From: Ectopseudomonas chengduensis
GTDB taxonomy: Bacteria; Pseudomonadota; Gammaproteobacteria; Pseudomonadales; Pseudomonadaceae
NCBI RefSeq assembly: GCF_900102635.1
Contig: NZ_FMZQ01000005.1
Coordinates: forward strand, 186,001 to 250,000
Length of the DNA stretch: 64,000 nt
Reading direction: 5' to 3'
Shown here in pieces: positions 24,746 through 33,234 of the stretch (position 1 is its first letter; each line of letters begins with the position of its first letter). The notes under the pieces were generated by a model. The model did not search any database. It was given only the letters and a program-made list of their open reading frames with translations, and was not told the DNA's origin. A program made the position numbers and the translations under genes.

Positions 24746-26203
24746 TCAATGCGCCCAGATCAAGCCCACCAGCAGGTAGCTGATCACTGTCACCAGCACC
24801 ACGCCGAACAGGTTGAGGGCGAAGCCCGCTCTGATCATCGACTGTATCTTCATATGCCCGGTGCCGAACACGATGGCATTGGGCGGCGTTGCCACCGGCA
24901 TCATGAAGGCGCAACTGGCAGCGATGGCGGCAGGAATCGCCAGCAGCTCGGGCGGCATGCCCTGCGACACGGCCAGCGCACCCAGCAGCGGCAGGAAGGC
25001 CGCGGCGGTCGCTGTGTTGGAAGTGATCTCGGTGAGGAAGATGATCACCAACACCACCACGCCGACCATCGCGATCACTGGCAGGGCGCCCAGTGCGCCG
25101 AGGCTCTGTGCGATCCACTCGGCCAGGCCGGTGCTGCGGATTACACCGGCCAGCGACAGGCCGCCGCCGAACAGCAGCAAAACGCCCCAGGGCAGCTTGC
25201 TGGCACTTTCCCAGTTCATCAGGAACACGCGCTGTTTGGCATCCACCGGGATGATGAACAGCGCCAGTGCCGCTGCGATGGCAATGCTGGTGTCGTTGAC
25301 GCCCGAGATCCAGTCGGCGATCAGCGGCTGGAATATCCAGGCCAGTGCCGTGACCACGAACACCAGCGCCACCAGCTTCTCGCCACGGCTCAGCGGGCCG
25401 AGTTCGGCCAGCTCGCTGCGGATCAGCTGCGTGCTGTCGTGCCCGGCCAGGTTGAAGCCACCTCGCGTCAGCCACCACCAGGTAAAGGCCAGCATCATCA
25501 CCGCCACCGGTACGCCCAGCAGCATCCACTGGCCAAAGCCGATCTGTACGTCGTAGTTGTCGGCGAGGAAGGCAGCCAGCAAGGCGTTCGGCGGTGTACC
25601 GATCAGCGTTGCGATACCGCCGATGCTGGCGGCGTAGGCGATGGCCAGCAGCAGGGCGGTGGCGAAACGCTCACGATCGGCTTCGTCGGTGCTCTTCTCG
25701 CTGGTGAGCATGCCGATTACCGAAAGGCCGATGGGCAGCATCATGATGGTGGTGGCGGTGTTGCTCACCCACATGCTGAGGAAGGCCGTGGCCATCATGA
25801 AACCGGCGATTTGCCTGCTGGGCTTGCTGCCCATGGCCAGCAGTGTCATCAGCGCGATGCGCTTGTGCAGGTTCCAGCGCTCCATGGCCAGGCCCAAAAC
25901 GAAACCACCGAGGAACAGGTAGATGGTCGGGTTGGCGTAGGGCGCGGTGGCTGCATTGAGACTGTCGATGCCCAGCGCCGGGATCAACAGGATCGGCAGC
26001 AACGAAGTGGCCGGGATCGGAATGGCTTCGGTCGACCACCAGGTGGCCATCAGCAGGGCCAGGCCGATGGTAGCCCAGGCTGTGCTGGAGAGGCCGGCTG
26101 GCGGCTCGGTGACCAGGCAGACGAGCAGTAGCAAGGGGCCCAGGATCAGGCCAATCCAGGCGGCCTTGGCAGGTGCCGTGGATTCATTGGTGGTAACGGC
26201 CAT
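24746..26203 (-). CDS. DASS/SLC13 family anion:sodium symporter
   Basis: A 485-residue membrane protein of the divalent anion:sodium symporter family (dicarboxylates, citrate or sulfate). The two family SNT motifs with their prolines are clear (WVSNTATTIMMLP and TEITSNTATAAAFLP), as are the paired IGTPPNA and VATPPNA loops that bind sodium and substrate carboxylates. The substrate cannot be told from the sequence; C4-dicarboxylates are most likely. It stands alone, with its own terminator at 24702-24728. Confidence 0.9.
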   Translation of the reverse strand: MAVTTNESTAPAKAAWIGLILGPLLLLVCLVTEPPAGLSSTAWATIGLALLMATWWSTEAIPIPATSLLPILLIPALGIDSLNAATAPYANPTIYLFLGGFVLGLAMERWNLHKRIALMTLLAMGSKPSRQIAGFMMATAFLSMWVSNTATTIMMLPIGLSVIGMLTSEKSTDEADRERFATALLLAIAYAASIGGIATLIGTPPNALLAAFLADNYDVQIGFGQWMLLGVPVAVMMLAFTWWWLTRGGFNLAGHDSTQLIRSELAELGPLSRGEKLVALVFVVTALAWIFQPLIADWISGVNDTSIAIAAALALFIIPVDAKQRVFLMNWESASKLPWGVLLLFGGGLSLAGVIRSTGLAEWIAQSLGALGALPVIAMVGVVVLVIIFLTEITSNTATAAAFLPLLGALAVSQGMPPELLAIPAAIAASCAFMMPVATPPNAIVFGTGHMKIQSMIRAGFALNLFGVVLVTVISYLLVGLIWAH

Positions 26204-26287
26204 GGCGCGCTTCCTTCAGCTAAAAAAGGCGGGCTTTATAGCCCATAGGGCGACTTTATGACCACGCGGTGGTTGATCGGTTTTGCT

Positions 26288-27154
26288 TCAGTCTGTTTCA
26301 GGCCTGCTTGGCGCCGCCGATGACGGCTCGGCCTGTCTGCTGAACAGTGGTCCACCGCAGCGACTACAGAACGCCGCGCTGTATTCGTGGCGGTTCTTCC
26401 GGCAATGCGGGCAGTCGTGCTCCATCAGCCCGTCCTGGCGCATGGCGTTGGCCAGTTCGGCGGTGAAAATGCCGGTGGGCACGGCGATGATCGAGTAGCC
26501 GGTGATCATCACCAGCGTGGCGAGCATCTGGCCTACGGGTGTTTGCGGGGTGATGTCACCGAAACCCACAGTGGTCAGCGTCACCACTGCCCAGTAGATA
26601 CCGGTGGGAATGCTGGTGAAGCCATTGGCTGGGCCTTCGATGACGTACATCAGCGCGCCATACACGGTGACCAGGGTCGAGACGCACACCAGAAACACCA
26701 CGATCTTCTGCTTGCTGCCGCGCAGCGCTACCAGCAGGAAGTTGGCCTGGGTCAGGTACTGGCGCAGCTTGAGCACACGGAAGATACGGATCATGCGGAT
26801 GACGCGGACGATCATCAGGTACTGCGCATCGGCGAACATCAACGCCAGGATCGCAGGCAGCACTGCGAGCAGATCCACCAGGCCGAAGAAACTGAAGGCA
26901 TAGCGCATCGGCTTGGGCGAGCTGTACAGGCGCAAGCCGTACTCGATGGCGAACAGCGCGGTGAAAAACCACTCCAGCGCGCCGAACACATCGGCGTACT
27001 GGTTGTGGAAGTGCTCGATGCTGTCGAGCATCACCACTATCAAGCTGGCGAGGATGGTCACCAGCAGCCAGTTGTCGAAGCGCTGCGCTGCGGGCGTGCT
27101 GGTTTCGAAGATGATGATGTAGATGCGTTGACGCCAGCTCTGCCGGTTCTCCAT
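26288..27154 (-). CDS. Voltage-gated-type potassium channel with C-terminal zinc ribbon
   Basis: A six-helix cation channel of the Kv superfamily. S4 carries regularly spaced arginines (RVIRMIRIFRVLKLRQ) and the pore has the K+ selectivity filter TTVGFGD. The C-terminus holds a zinc-ribbon-like module with CPHC and CSRC, 11 residues apart, then a Ser/Pro tail. I chose the ATG at 27154 (MENRQSW), giving 288 residues; an in-frame GTG at 27184 would add ten. Physiological role unknown. Confidence 0.88.
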   Translation of the reverse strand: MENRQSWRQRIYIIIFETSTPAAQRFDNWLLVTILASLIVVMLDSIEHFHNQYADVFGALEWFFTALFAIEYGLRLYSSPKPMRYAFSFFGLVDLLAVLPAILALMFADAQYLMIVRVIRMIRIFRVLKLRQYLTQANFLLVALRGSKQKIVVFLVCVSTLVTVYGALMYVIEGPANGFTSIPTGIYWAVVTLTTVGFGDITPQTPVGQMLATLVMITGYSIIAVPTGIFTAELANAMRQDGLMEHDCPHCRKNRHEYSAAFCSRCGGPLFSRQAEPSSAAPSRPETD

Positions 27155-27242
27155 GGCCAAGGTCCAAATTACGCGAAAGGGCACAGCCTAGGCAGGAAGG
27201 CAGAGTGAGGGCAAGGCCGTGGTTGTGCTTGCTGCTCTGTTC

Positions 27243-27626
27243 TCAATCCCCTTCCAGCGAAGACTCCTCCCGCGGATCACCGAGCACGAAGGTTTCACCG
27301 GTGACCGCTGTAATCCGTGCGGTGCCCAGATTGAGTAGCTGCCACTGCCATTCACCGTAACGGGTGCTCAAGGTGCCATGGGCCTGGCAGGGGCTGTGGA
27401 GGTACCAGTCGTGCTCCTGGCGGTGGGTGATGAGGAGGGCGTGACGCAGGAAATCGGCGACCATTGCTTCTCTGACCTTGAAGCTCTGGCAGTTGTCTTG
27501 CTCCGGGCCGAGTCCATCTGCGATCACCACGATATCGCTGACCGGGCCGATCAGGCTCGGGTTTGACTCTGCGCAGGTCGTAGCGGTTGCCAGTAGCAAG
27601 CTGAGGCCGAGAATTCGTCTGTCCAT
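27243..27626 (-). CDS. Secreted hypothetical protein
   Basis: A 127-residue protein with a probable signal peptide (MDRRILGLSLLLATATTCAES). The mature part has two cysteines apart from that in the signal region (NCQSF and SPCQAHG), probably disulfide-linked, and a beta-rich C-terminus (GEWQWQLLNLGTARITAVTG). I do not recognise the family. It lies between the channel and the urea transporter genes on the same strand. Confidence 0.65.
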   Translation of the reverse strand: MDRRILGLSLLLATATTCAESNPSLIGPVSDIVVIADGLGPEQDNCQSFKVREAMVADFLRHALLITHRQEHDWYLHSPCQAHGTLSTRYGEWQWQLLNLGTARITAVTGETFVLGDPREESSLEGD

Positions 27627-27662
27627 GTTCCGCGCGCTCCCTTTGCGGTCGGTTGCGCGATT

Positions 27663-28577
27663 CTAGAATGTCGGGGTGCTGTCCTTGACTGCCTTTTGCC
27701 AACTTTGTGCACCGGCCCTGATCAGCCAGCAGGCGAGGATGAAAGGCATGGTCAGTGCCGGTAGTCCGAGGGCGCTGAAGCCGGGTTGCAGCAGCAGGGC
27801 GAGCAGGATGCCGAGGGCCGGTACCAGTGGGCTACGGTGTACCTGGGCCATGGCGATGGCGGCGAGGGTGGCGTTATAGCCATAGAGACCGGCGAGGGCA
27901 CCATCGCTGGGCCAACCATGGAAAATCGCCAGGGCGAAGCCGCTGCTAGAACCCAGCAGCGCCCACAGCGCCATGCGGCCATCGGCCAGGCGCAAGCCGA
28001 GCAGCAGGCACAGGCCGGCCAGTGGCGAGTCGAGGAAGATGACCTGGCCCAGGCCGCGCAGCACGGCGAGCATCAGTTGCAGGAAGTTCAGTTCCGGTGC
28101 GCTGGGCGCGCTGGTGGGGGTTGCAAGTGGCATCTGCAACTGGGTGACCAGAGCCAGCAACAGCCAACCCAGCAGCACGAAGGGAAAGGTGAAGGCGGGC
28201 AGCCAGCTATGCTGGCGCATGCGCCGCATCCAGGGTGCCAGCAGCAGGCTGGACAGGGCGGAGCTGGCGATGATCAGCCCGGGCAGCAGCGGTGTCCATG
28301 GCAGTTTCAGGCTGAGCAGTAGACCGAGCAGGATGCCGTTGTAGCCGTACAGACCAATGGCGATGTCCGCTTCCGGGTAGCCGCGGCGCTGCGCCACCCA
28401 CGTCGAGGTCAGGCCGCCGAGCAGGGCACCGGGTAGCAGCTCGGGTGCGCCGATAAGGATGGCAATCAGTACCAGCAGGCCGCAGCCGGGGTGCTGTTGC
28501 AGGAATATCTGGGCGAAGCCGCTGAGCAGGGCGCGCAGGCTGAGCAGGGCAGGGTGTGAGGTTGGTAGTGGAGGCAT
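27663..28577 (-). CDS. Urea transporter (UT family)
   Basis: A 304-residue membrane protein made of two homologous halves, each with the UT signature loop (GLYGYNGILLGLLLSL and GLYGYNATLAAIAMA). These proteins are passive urea channels. I start at the ATG at 28577 (MPPLPTSHPALLSLRALLSG); the longer open frame upstream (to 28700) merely translates a REP repeat. Urea is a product of ureidoglycolate cleavage by AllA, encoded 17 kb away, but the link is only suggestive. Confidence 0.88.
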   Translation of the reverse strand: MPPLPTSHPALLSLRALLSGFAQIFLQQHPGCGLLVLIAILIGAPELLPGALLGGLTSTWVAQRRGYPEADIAIGLYGYNGILLGLLLSLKLPWTPLLPGLIIASSALSSLLLAPWMRRMRQHSWLPAFTFPFVLLGWLLLALVTQLQMPLATPTSAPSAPELNFLQLMLAVLRGLGQVIFLDSPLAGLCLLLGLRLADGRMALWALLGSSSGFALAIFHGWPSDGALAGLYGYNATLAAIAMAQVHRSPLVPALGILLALLLQPGFSALGLPALTMPFILACWLIRAGAQSWQKAVKDSTPTF

Positions 28578-28597
28578 GATGTATGCGCCAAGAGAGC

Positions 28598-28637
28598 CCT
28601 CTCCCCCAGCCCCTTTCCCGCACGCGGGAGAGGGGAG
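28598..28637. repeat. REP-like repeat (CCCTCTCCC...GGGAGAGGG type)
   Basis: CCCTCTCCCCCAGCCCC then CCCGCACGCGGGAGAGGGG forms a hairpin. The same family recurs at 32066-32104, 32151-32190 and 34037-34079. It lies just before the urea transporter start. Confidence 0.75.
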
Positions 28638-28663
28638 CCGTCCGTGTCGTTTGGAGGAGCCGT

Positions 28664-28740
28664 GTAGGGTGCGCCGTGCGCACCACAACCGCCTTGCCAT
28701 AGCAGGTGCGCAAGGCCTAGGCGGCCCCGCGACATCCTAC
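28664..28740. repeat. REPIN-like repeat (GTAGGGTGCGCCGTGCGCACC type)
   Basis: GTAGGGTGCGCCGTGCGCACC begins at 28664 and a diverged inverted partner ends at CTAC 28737-28740. Related copies occur at 41675-41694 and 53722-53783. Confidence 0.65.
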
Positions 28741-28753
28741 GTTGGCTTTATGC

Positions 28754-28814
28754 GTAGCCCGGATGAAATCCGGGAATCAGGAGTCGAGCATTCCCCGGAT
28801 TTCATCCGGGCTAC
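28754..28814. repeat. REPIN (CCCGGATGAAATCCGGG type)
   Basis: Inverted copies of GTAGCCCGGATGAAATCCGG enclose about 19 bases. It is the same family as 18597-18654 and lies 30 bases past the pyk stop codon, so it may act as the 3' end structure of the gcl-pyk transcript. Confidence 0.8.
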
Positions 28815-28843
28815 GATTCTTTATTGCGTTGAGAATCGCCGGC

Positions 28844-30259
28844 TCAATGCAGGGTTTCGATCCTCAGGCTGTTGGTGCTGCCGGGCTGGCCGAAGGGTTC
28901 GCCGGCGGTGATCACCACGGTTTCACCACGCTGGGCCATGCCCTGGGCCTGGGCGATTTCCAGCGCGGTGCTGGTGACTTCCTCGACCTTGCGCAGGCGC
29001 TCGTTGACCACCGAATAGATGCCCCAGGCCACGGTCAGGCGGCGGGCGGTGGTCAGGCTCGGCGTCAGGCTCAAGATCGGCGCCTTGGGTCGCTCGCGCG
29101 AGGCGCGCAGGCTGCTGGCACCGGATTCGCTGTAGTTGACCAAGGCCGCGACTGGCAGGATCGAGCTGATGCGGCGGATGGCGCAGCTGATGGCGTCGCT
29201 GGCGGTGGCTTCGGCCTGTGGGCGGCCAACGTCGAGCTGGCTCTGGTAGTCCGGGCCGTTTTCCACCTGGCGGATGATCTTGCTCATCATCTGCACGGTT
29301 TCCAGCGGGTAGTCGCCGGAGGCCGTTTCGGCCGACAGCATCACCGCATCGGCGCCTTCGGCCACGGCGTTGGCCACGTCGGTGACCTCGGCGCGGGTCG
29401 GTGCCGGCGAGAAACGCATGGATTCGAGCATCTGCGTAGCGACCACCACCGGACGGCCGAGCTGGCGGCAGGTGCGCACGATGTCCTTCTGGATGCGCGG
29501 CACGTTCTCGGCCGGCACTTCCACGCCCAGATCGCCGCGCGCCACCATGATGGCGTCGCACAGACGGGCGATTTCTTCGAGATGCTGCACTGCCGAGGGC
29601 TTCTCGATCTTGGCCATCAGGAAGGCCTTGCCCTGGATCAGCTCGCGGGCTTCGACGATGTCTTCCGGTCGCTGCACAAACGACAGCGCCACCCAGTCCA
29701 CGCCCAGCTCCAGGCCGAAGGCCAGGTCGCGGCGGTCCTTTTCGGTCAGCGGCGACAGTTGCAGTACCGCCTCGGGCACGTTGACGCCCTTGCGGTCGGA
29801 CAGCTCGCCACCGGCGATGACGCAGGTGTCTACGGCATCGGCCTGTTTGCCGGTCACCTTCAGGCGCAGGCGGCCGTCGTCCAGCAGCAGGCTCATGCCC
29901 GGCTGCAGGGCTTCGATGATTTCCGGGTGGGGCAGGTTGACGCGGCTGGCGTCGCCTGGCGTGGCGTCCAGATCCAGGCGCAGGTTCTGGCCGTTGACCA
30001 GCTGTACCTTGCCTTCAGCAAAGCGGCCGACGCGCAGCTTCGGCCCCTGCAGGTCCATAAGGATGCCGATGGGCTGGTTTAGCTCGCGCTCCACCTCGCG
30101 TACCCACTGGTAGCGCTGGGCGTGGTCGGCATGTTCGCCGTGGCTGAAGTTGAGGCGGAACAGGTTGACCCCGGCTTCCACCAGCTGGCGGATATGCGCG
30201 GCATCGCGGATGGCCGGGCCGAGGGTGGCGAGGATCTTTACTTTCTTGTCGGCGTTCAT
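28844..30259 (-). CDS. pyk: Pyruvate kinase
   Basis: Converts phosphoenolpyruvate and ADP to pyruvate and ATP. Starts at MNADKKVKILATLGPAIRD (ATG 30259). FRLNFSHGEH, the ADP/Mg site MAKIEKPSAV, and RGDLGVEVP then VATQMLESM are the family signatures. The C-terminal domain (from about 340) is the allosteric domain. Length is 471 residues. As the last gene of gcl-hyi-glxR-ttuD-pyk it would take PEP made from 2-phosphoglycerate (the TtuD product) to pyruvate. The open frame extends upstream, but the extension is not conserved-looking. Confidence 0.95.
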   Translation of the reverse strand: MNADKKVKILATLGPAIRDAAHIRQLVEAGVNLFRLNFSHGEHADHAQRYQWVREVERELNQPIGILMDLQGPKLRVGRFAEGKVQLVNGQNLRLDLDATPGDASRVNLPHPEIIEALQPGMSLLLDDGRLRLKVTGKQADAVDTCVIAGGELSDRKGVNVPEAVLQLSPLTEKDRRDLAFGLELGVDWVALSFVQRPEDIVEARELIQGKAFLMAKIEKPSAVQHLEEIARLCDAIMVARGDLGVEVPAENVPRIQKDIVRTCRQLGRPVVVATQMLESMRFSPAPTRAEVTDVANAVAEGADAVMLSAETASGDYPLETVQMMSKIIRQVENGPDYQSQLDVGRPQAEATASDAISCAIRRISSILPVAALVNYSESGASSLRASRERPKAPILSLTPSLTTARRLTVAWGIYSVVNERLRKVEEVTSTALEIAQAQGMAQRGETVVITAGEPFGQPGSTNSLRIETLH

Positions 30260-30467
30260 TGGGCAGGGCTCTAGGGGATGTTGACGTTTCGGCGCGAGTC
30301 GCGTTGCTGCGCCAAATGGCGCCAGGCTAGGCACGGGACGCAGGGAATGGTGTCCCCTTGCCAAGTTCCGTAACGACGCATGGCGTCATTTGCCGCGCAA
30401 CCCGGAGGGCCGGGGCTGTTTTTGCGCGCTGTGCTACTCGTCATTTATTTGGAATACAAATCTCTTT

Positions 30468-31787
30468 TCACACCTTGTCTCGCGCAAAAGCAGGTTCCGG
30501 CGCGGCCGCGAGCGGAGCGTCAACAGCCCCTACAATCAGGATGGCGCGGAAATCGTTGACGTTGGTACGGGTCGGGCCGGTGACGATCAACTCGTCGAGG
30601 GCGGCGAAGTAGCCATAGCCGTTGTTGTCGTCCAGCTCGTCGCGGGCGCTCAGGCCCTTGATGCCGGCACGGGCATGGCTGTAGGGCGTCATGATGGCGC
30701 CGGCGTTGTCTTCGGAGCCGTCGATGCCGTCGGTGTCGCCGGCCAGCGCGTAGACGCCGGGCAGCCCCTTGAGGCTCTCGGTGAGGCTGAGGAGAAATTC
30801 GGCGTTGCGCCCGCCGCGGCCGTTGCCGCGCACGGTGACGGTGGTTTCGCCGCCGGAGAGAATCACGCACGGCGGCTTGATCGGCTGGCCGTGCAGTTGC
30901 ACCTGACGGGCGATGCCAGCATGCACCTTGGCCACGTCGCGCGATTCGCCTTCCAGGTCGCCAAGAATCAGCACCGGCAGGCCGGCGGCTTCGGCCTTGG
31001 CCGCGGCGGCGTCGAGCGACTGCTGCGGGGAGGCGATCAGCTGGAAGTGGCTGCGGGCGAGCACCGGGTCGCCCGGCTTCACCGTTTCCGAGCGTGGATC
31101 CTGCAGCCAGGCGCGCACGTTGGCCGGGATGTCGATTTCATAGCGAGCGAGAATCGCCAGGGCTTCGGCCGAGGTGGTCGGGTCGCCCACTGTGGGGCCG
31201 GATGCGATCACCGTGGCCTCGTCGCCGGGCACGTCGGAGATGGCGTAGGTGTAGACCGTGGCCGGCCAGCAGGCCTTGGCCAGGCGGCCGCCCTTGATCG
31301 CCGAGAGGTGCTTGCGTACGCAGTTCATCTCGCCGATGGTGGCGCCGGATTTGAGCAGCGCCTTGTTGATCGCCTGCTTGTCCTGGAGGCTGATGCCCTC
31401 TGCCGGCAGCGCCAGCAGCGAGGAGCCGCCGCCGGAGAGGAGGAAGATCACCCGGTCGTCTTCGGACAGGTTCGACACCAGCTCCAGCACGCGGCGGGCG
31501 ACGCGCTCGCCGGCATCGTCCGGCACCGGGTGCGCGGCTTCCACCACCTCGATCTTCCTGCAATCGGCGCCGTGCTCGTAGCGGGTCACCACCAGACCGC
31601 TGACCTCGCCTTGCCATTCCTGCTCGATCACCTCGGCCATGGCCGCGGCGGCCTTGCCGGCGCCGATGACGATGACACGACCGCTGCGGTCGGCGGGCAG
31701 ATGGTCGGCCAGCACCTGGCGCGGATGCGCGGCAGCGATGGCGGTGGCGAACAGGTCGCGCAGCAGGCGTTGCGGGTCGAAGGTCAT
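30468..31787 (-). CDS. ttuD: Glycerate 2-kinase / hydroxypyruvate reductase family (TtuD, MOFRL)
   Basis: A 439-residue member of the glycerate kinase (GckA/TtuD) family. It has the N-terminal DUF4147 domain (VIVIGAGKAAAAMAEVIEQ, FLLSGGGSSLLALP, NCVRKHLSAIKGG) and the C-terminal MOFRL domain (ILSGGETTVTV, GRGGRNAEFLLSL, GDTDGIDG). Older annotations call it hydroxypyruvate reductase; glycerate 2-kinase fits better, since the glxR product upstream makes glycerate and pyruvate kinase lies downstream. The gap to glxR is 411 bases full of repeats. Confidence 0.9.
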   Translation of the reverse strand: MTFDPQRLLRDLFATAIAAAHPRQVLADHLPADRSGRVIVIGAGKAAAAMAEVIEQEWQGEVSGLVVTRYEHGADCRKIEVVEAAHPVPDDAGERVARRVLELVSNLSEDDRVIFLLSGGGSSLLALPAEGISLQDKQAINKALLKSGATIGEMNCVRKHLSAIKGGRLAKACWPATVYTYAISDVPGDEATVIASGPTVGDPTTSAEALAILARYEIDIPANVRAWLQDPRSETVKPGDPVLARSHFQLIASPQQSLDAAAAKAEAAGLPVLILGDLEGESRDVAKVHAGIARQVQLHGQPIKPPCVILSGGETTVTVRGNGRGGRNAEFLLSLTESLKGLPGVYALAGDTDGIDGSEDNAGAIMTPYSHARAGIKGLSARDELDDNNGYGYFAALDELIVTGPTRTNVNDFRAILIVGAVDAPLAAAPEPAFARDKV

Positions 31788-31822
31788 GGCGGTGTTCTCT
31801 TGTTCTGGGGGTGACGCTGGAT

Positions 31823-31931
31823 GATCGTTCCCACGTCCGCGTGGTAACGCCTGGCGAGACGCTCAGGCGACTGCTGTTGTGTGACGCGGAGCGTCACGGG
31901 ATGCATGCCCACGCAGAGCGTGGGAACGATC
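31823..31931. repeat. Inverted-repeat element (GATCGTTCCCACG type)
   Basis: GATCGTTCCCACG at 31823-31835 is answered by CGTGGGAACGATC ending at 31931, with an internal hairpin (GACGCGGAGCGTC). I recognise this as a common intergenic repeat type of pseudomonads. It occupies the 3' part of the ttuD-glxR gap (31788-32198), which contains repeats and no gene. Confidence 0.75.
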
Positions 31932-31948
31932 AATGTTCTCTCGGTGGA

Positions 31949-31999
31949 TCGATTCCAGTCCCCAGGCGCCGCGTGGCAGCGCCTGGGGACTGGAATCGA
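31949..31999. repeat. Perfect 21-bp inverted repeat
   Basis: The arm at 31949-31969 (starting TCGATTCCAGTCCCC) is exactly complementary to 31979-31999, with a 9-base loop. It would give a very stable hairpin between glxR and ttuD in the mRNA. No T-run follows on the minus strand, so it is not a classic terminator. Confidence 0.8.
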
Positions 32000-32065
32000 C
32001 CAACCTGGCAATCGGGCCGTGACACCTCCTGCCAGGAAGGTCGAAAGGGTGGGCCAGAAGCAAAG

Positions 32066-32190
32066 CCCCTCTCCCTAACCCTCTCCCATAAATGGGAGAG
32101 GGGACTGGTTTGGCGTACGCTGAAAATCCGTATAACGCCGAGCTGCTTGTCTCCCCTCTCCCGCATGCGGGAGAGGGGTCGGGGGAGAGG
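32066..32190. repeat. Two REP-like repeats (CCCTCTCCC type) between glxR and ttuD
   Basis: Copies at 32066-32104 (with CCCATAAATGGG core) and 32151-32190 (with CCCGCATGCGGG core) lie in opposite orientation 47 bases apart, making a REPIN-like pair immediately after the glxR stop. Confidence 0.75.
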
Positions 32191-32198
32191 GCGCTCTG

Positions 32199-33089
32199 TT
32201 ACTCGCCGCGGATATTGAAGTTGGCCATATGCTCCAGGCCCTTGATCAGGCCAGAGTGGTCCCAGCCGCTGCCGCCGAGTGCTGCGCAGGTGCTGAACAC
32301 TTGCTGGGCATTGGCGGTGTTGGGCAGGTTCAGGCCCAGCTCGCGAGCGCCGGACAGCGCCAGGTTGAGGTCCTTCTGGTGCAGGCTGATGCGGAAGCCC
32401 GGGTCGAAGGTGCCCTTGATCATGCGCTCGCCGTGCACTTCGAGGATCTTCGAACCGGCGAAACCGCCCATCAGCGCTTCACGCACCTTGGCCGGATCGG
32501 CGCCGTTCTTGGCGGCGAACAGCAGGGCTTCGGCCACCGCCTGGATGTTCAGCGCGACGATGATCTGGTTGGCCACCTTGGCGGTCTGGCCGTCGCCGTT
32601 GCCGCCGACGCGGGTGATGTTCTTGCCCATGGCCTGGAACAGCGGCAGGGCGCGTTCGAAGGCGTTCGGGCAGCCACCGACCATGATCGACAGGGTTGCG
32701 GCCTTGGCACCGACTTCGCCGCCGGACACCGGGGCGTCCAGGTAGGCGGCGCCGGTGGCCTTGATCTTCTCGGCGAAGGCCTTGGTGGCGGTGGGGGAGA
32801 TCGAGCTCATGTCGATCACCACCTTGCCGGTGCCGACGCCCTGGGCGATGCCGTTGTCACGGAACAGCACGTCTTCGACCTGCGGGGTGTCCGGGACCAT
32901 GACGATGATGAATTCGGCTTCCTGGGCCACTTCCTTCGGGTTGGCCAGGGCGATGCCGTTGTCGCCCAGCAGGTCGGCCGGCGCCTTGTCGAAGTGCTCG
33001 GAGAAGAACAGGGTGTGGCCGGCCTTCTGCAGGTTCTGCGCCATAGGCTTGCCCATGATGCCGGTGCCGATGAATCCGATTTTAGCCAT
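32199..33089 (-). CDS. glxR: 2-hydroxy-3-oxopropionate (tartronate semialdehyde) reductase
   Basis: NAD(P)H-dependent reduction of tartronate semialdehyde to D-glycerate. The N-terminal Rossmann motif is GFIGTGIMGKPMAQNL; DAPVSGGEVGA and the catalytic Lys region KVANQIIVALN are typical of the beta-hydroxyacid dehydrogenase family. Length is 296 residues. It is the third gene of the glyoxylate operon, where Hyi supplies or removes tartronate semialdehyde. Confidence 0.95.
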   Translation of the reverse strand: MAKIGFIGTGIMGKPMAQNLQKAGHTLFFSEHFDKAPADLLGDNGIALANPKEVAQEAEFIIVMVPDTPQVEDVLFRDNGIAQGVGTGKVVIDMSSISPTATKAFAEKIKATGAAYLDAPVSGGEVGAKAATLSIMVGGCPNAFERALPLFQAMGKNITRVGGNGDGQTAKVANQIIVALNIQAVAEALLFAAKNGADPAKVREALMGGFAGSKILEVHGERMIKGTFDPGFRISLHQKDLNLALSGARELGLNLPNTANAQQVFSTCAALGGSGWDHSGLIKGLEHMANFNIRGE

Positions 33090-33132
33090 GAGAGATAACC
33101 TCGTTGAATTGTTGAATCAGGTGCACAGCCCT

Positions 33133-33215
33133 GTAGGAGCGGGTTTACCCGCGAAGCAGGCACCGCGGTGACTGGCACCGGCTTCGCCGGTGTTCGCGGG
33201 TGAACCCGCTCCTAC
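33133..33215. repeat. REPIN between hyi and glxR
   Basis: GTAGGAGCGGGTTTACCCGCGAA at 33133 (first 20 bases quoted in part: GTAGGAGCGGGTTTACCCGC) faces an inverted copy ending at CTAC 33212-33215. Another small hairpin lies between (CACCGGCTTCGCCGGTG). Confidence 0.85.
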
Positions 33216-33234
33216 AGAGGTCCGCTGTCGCCTG

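Noticed and set aside
28577..28700. Longer N-terminus for the urea transporter
   Set aside because: The extra 41 residues translate a REP repeat (SPACGKGAGGEGSLGAY).
31823..32190. CRISPR array or transposon remnant in the ttuD-glxR gap
   Set aside because: Repeats are palindromic, of different families and not regularly spaced; no transposase fragments or target duplications.
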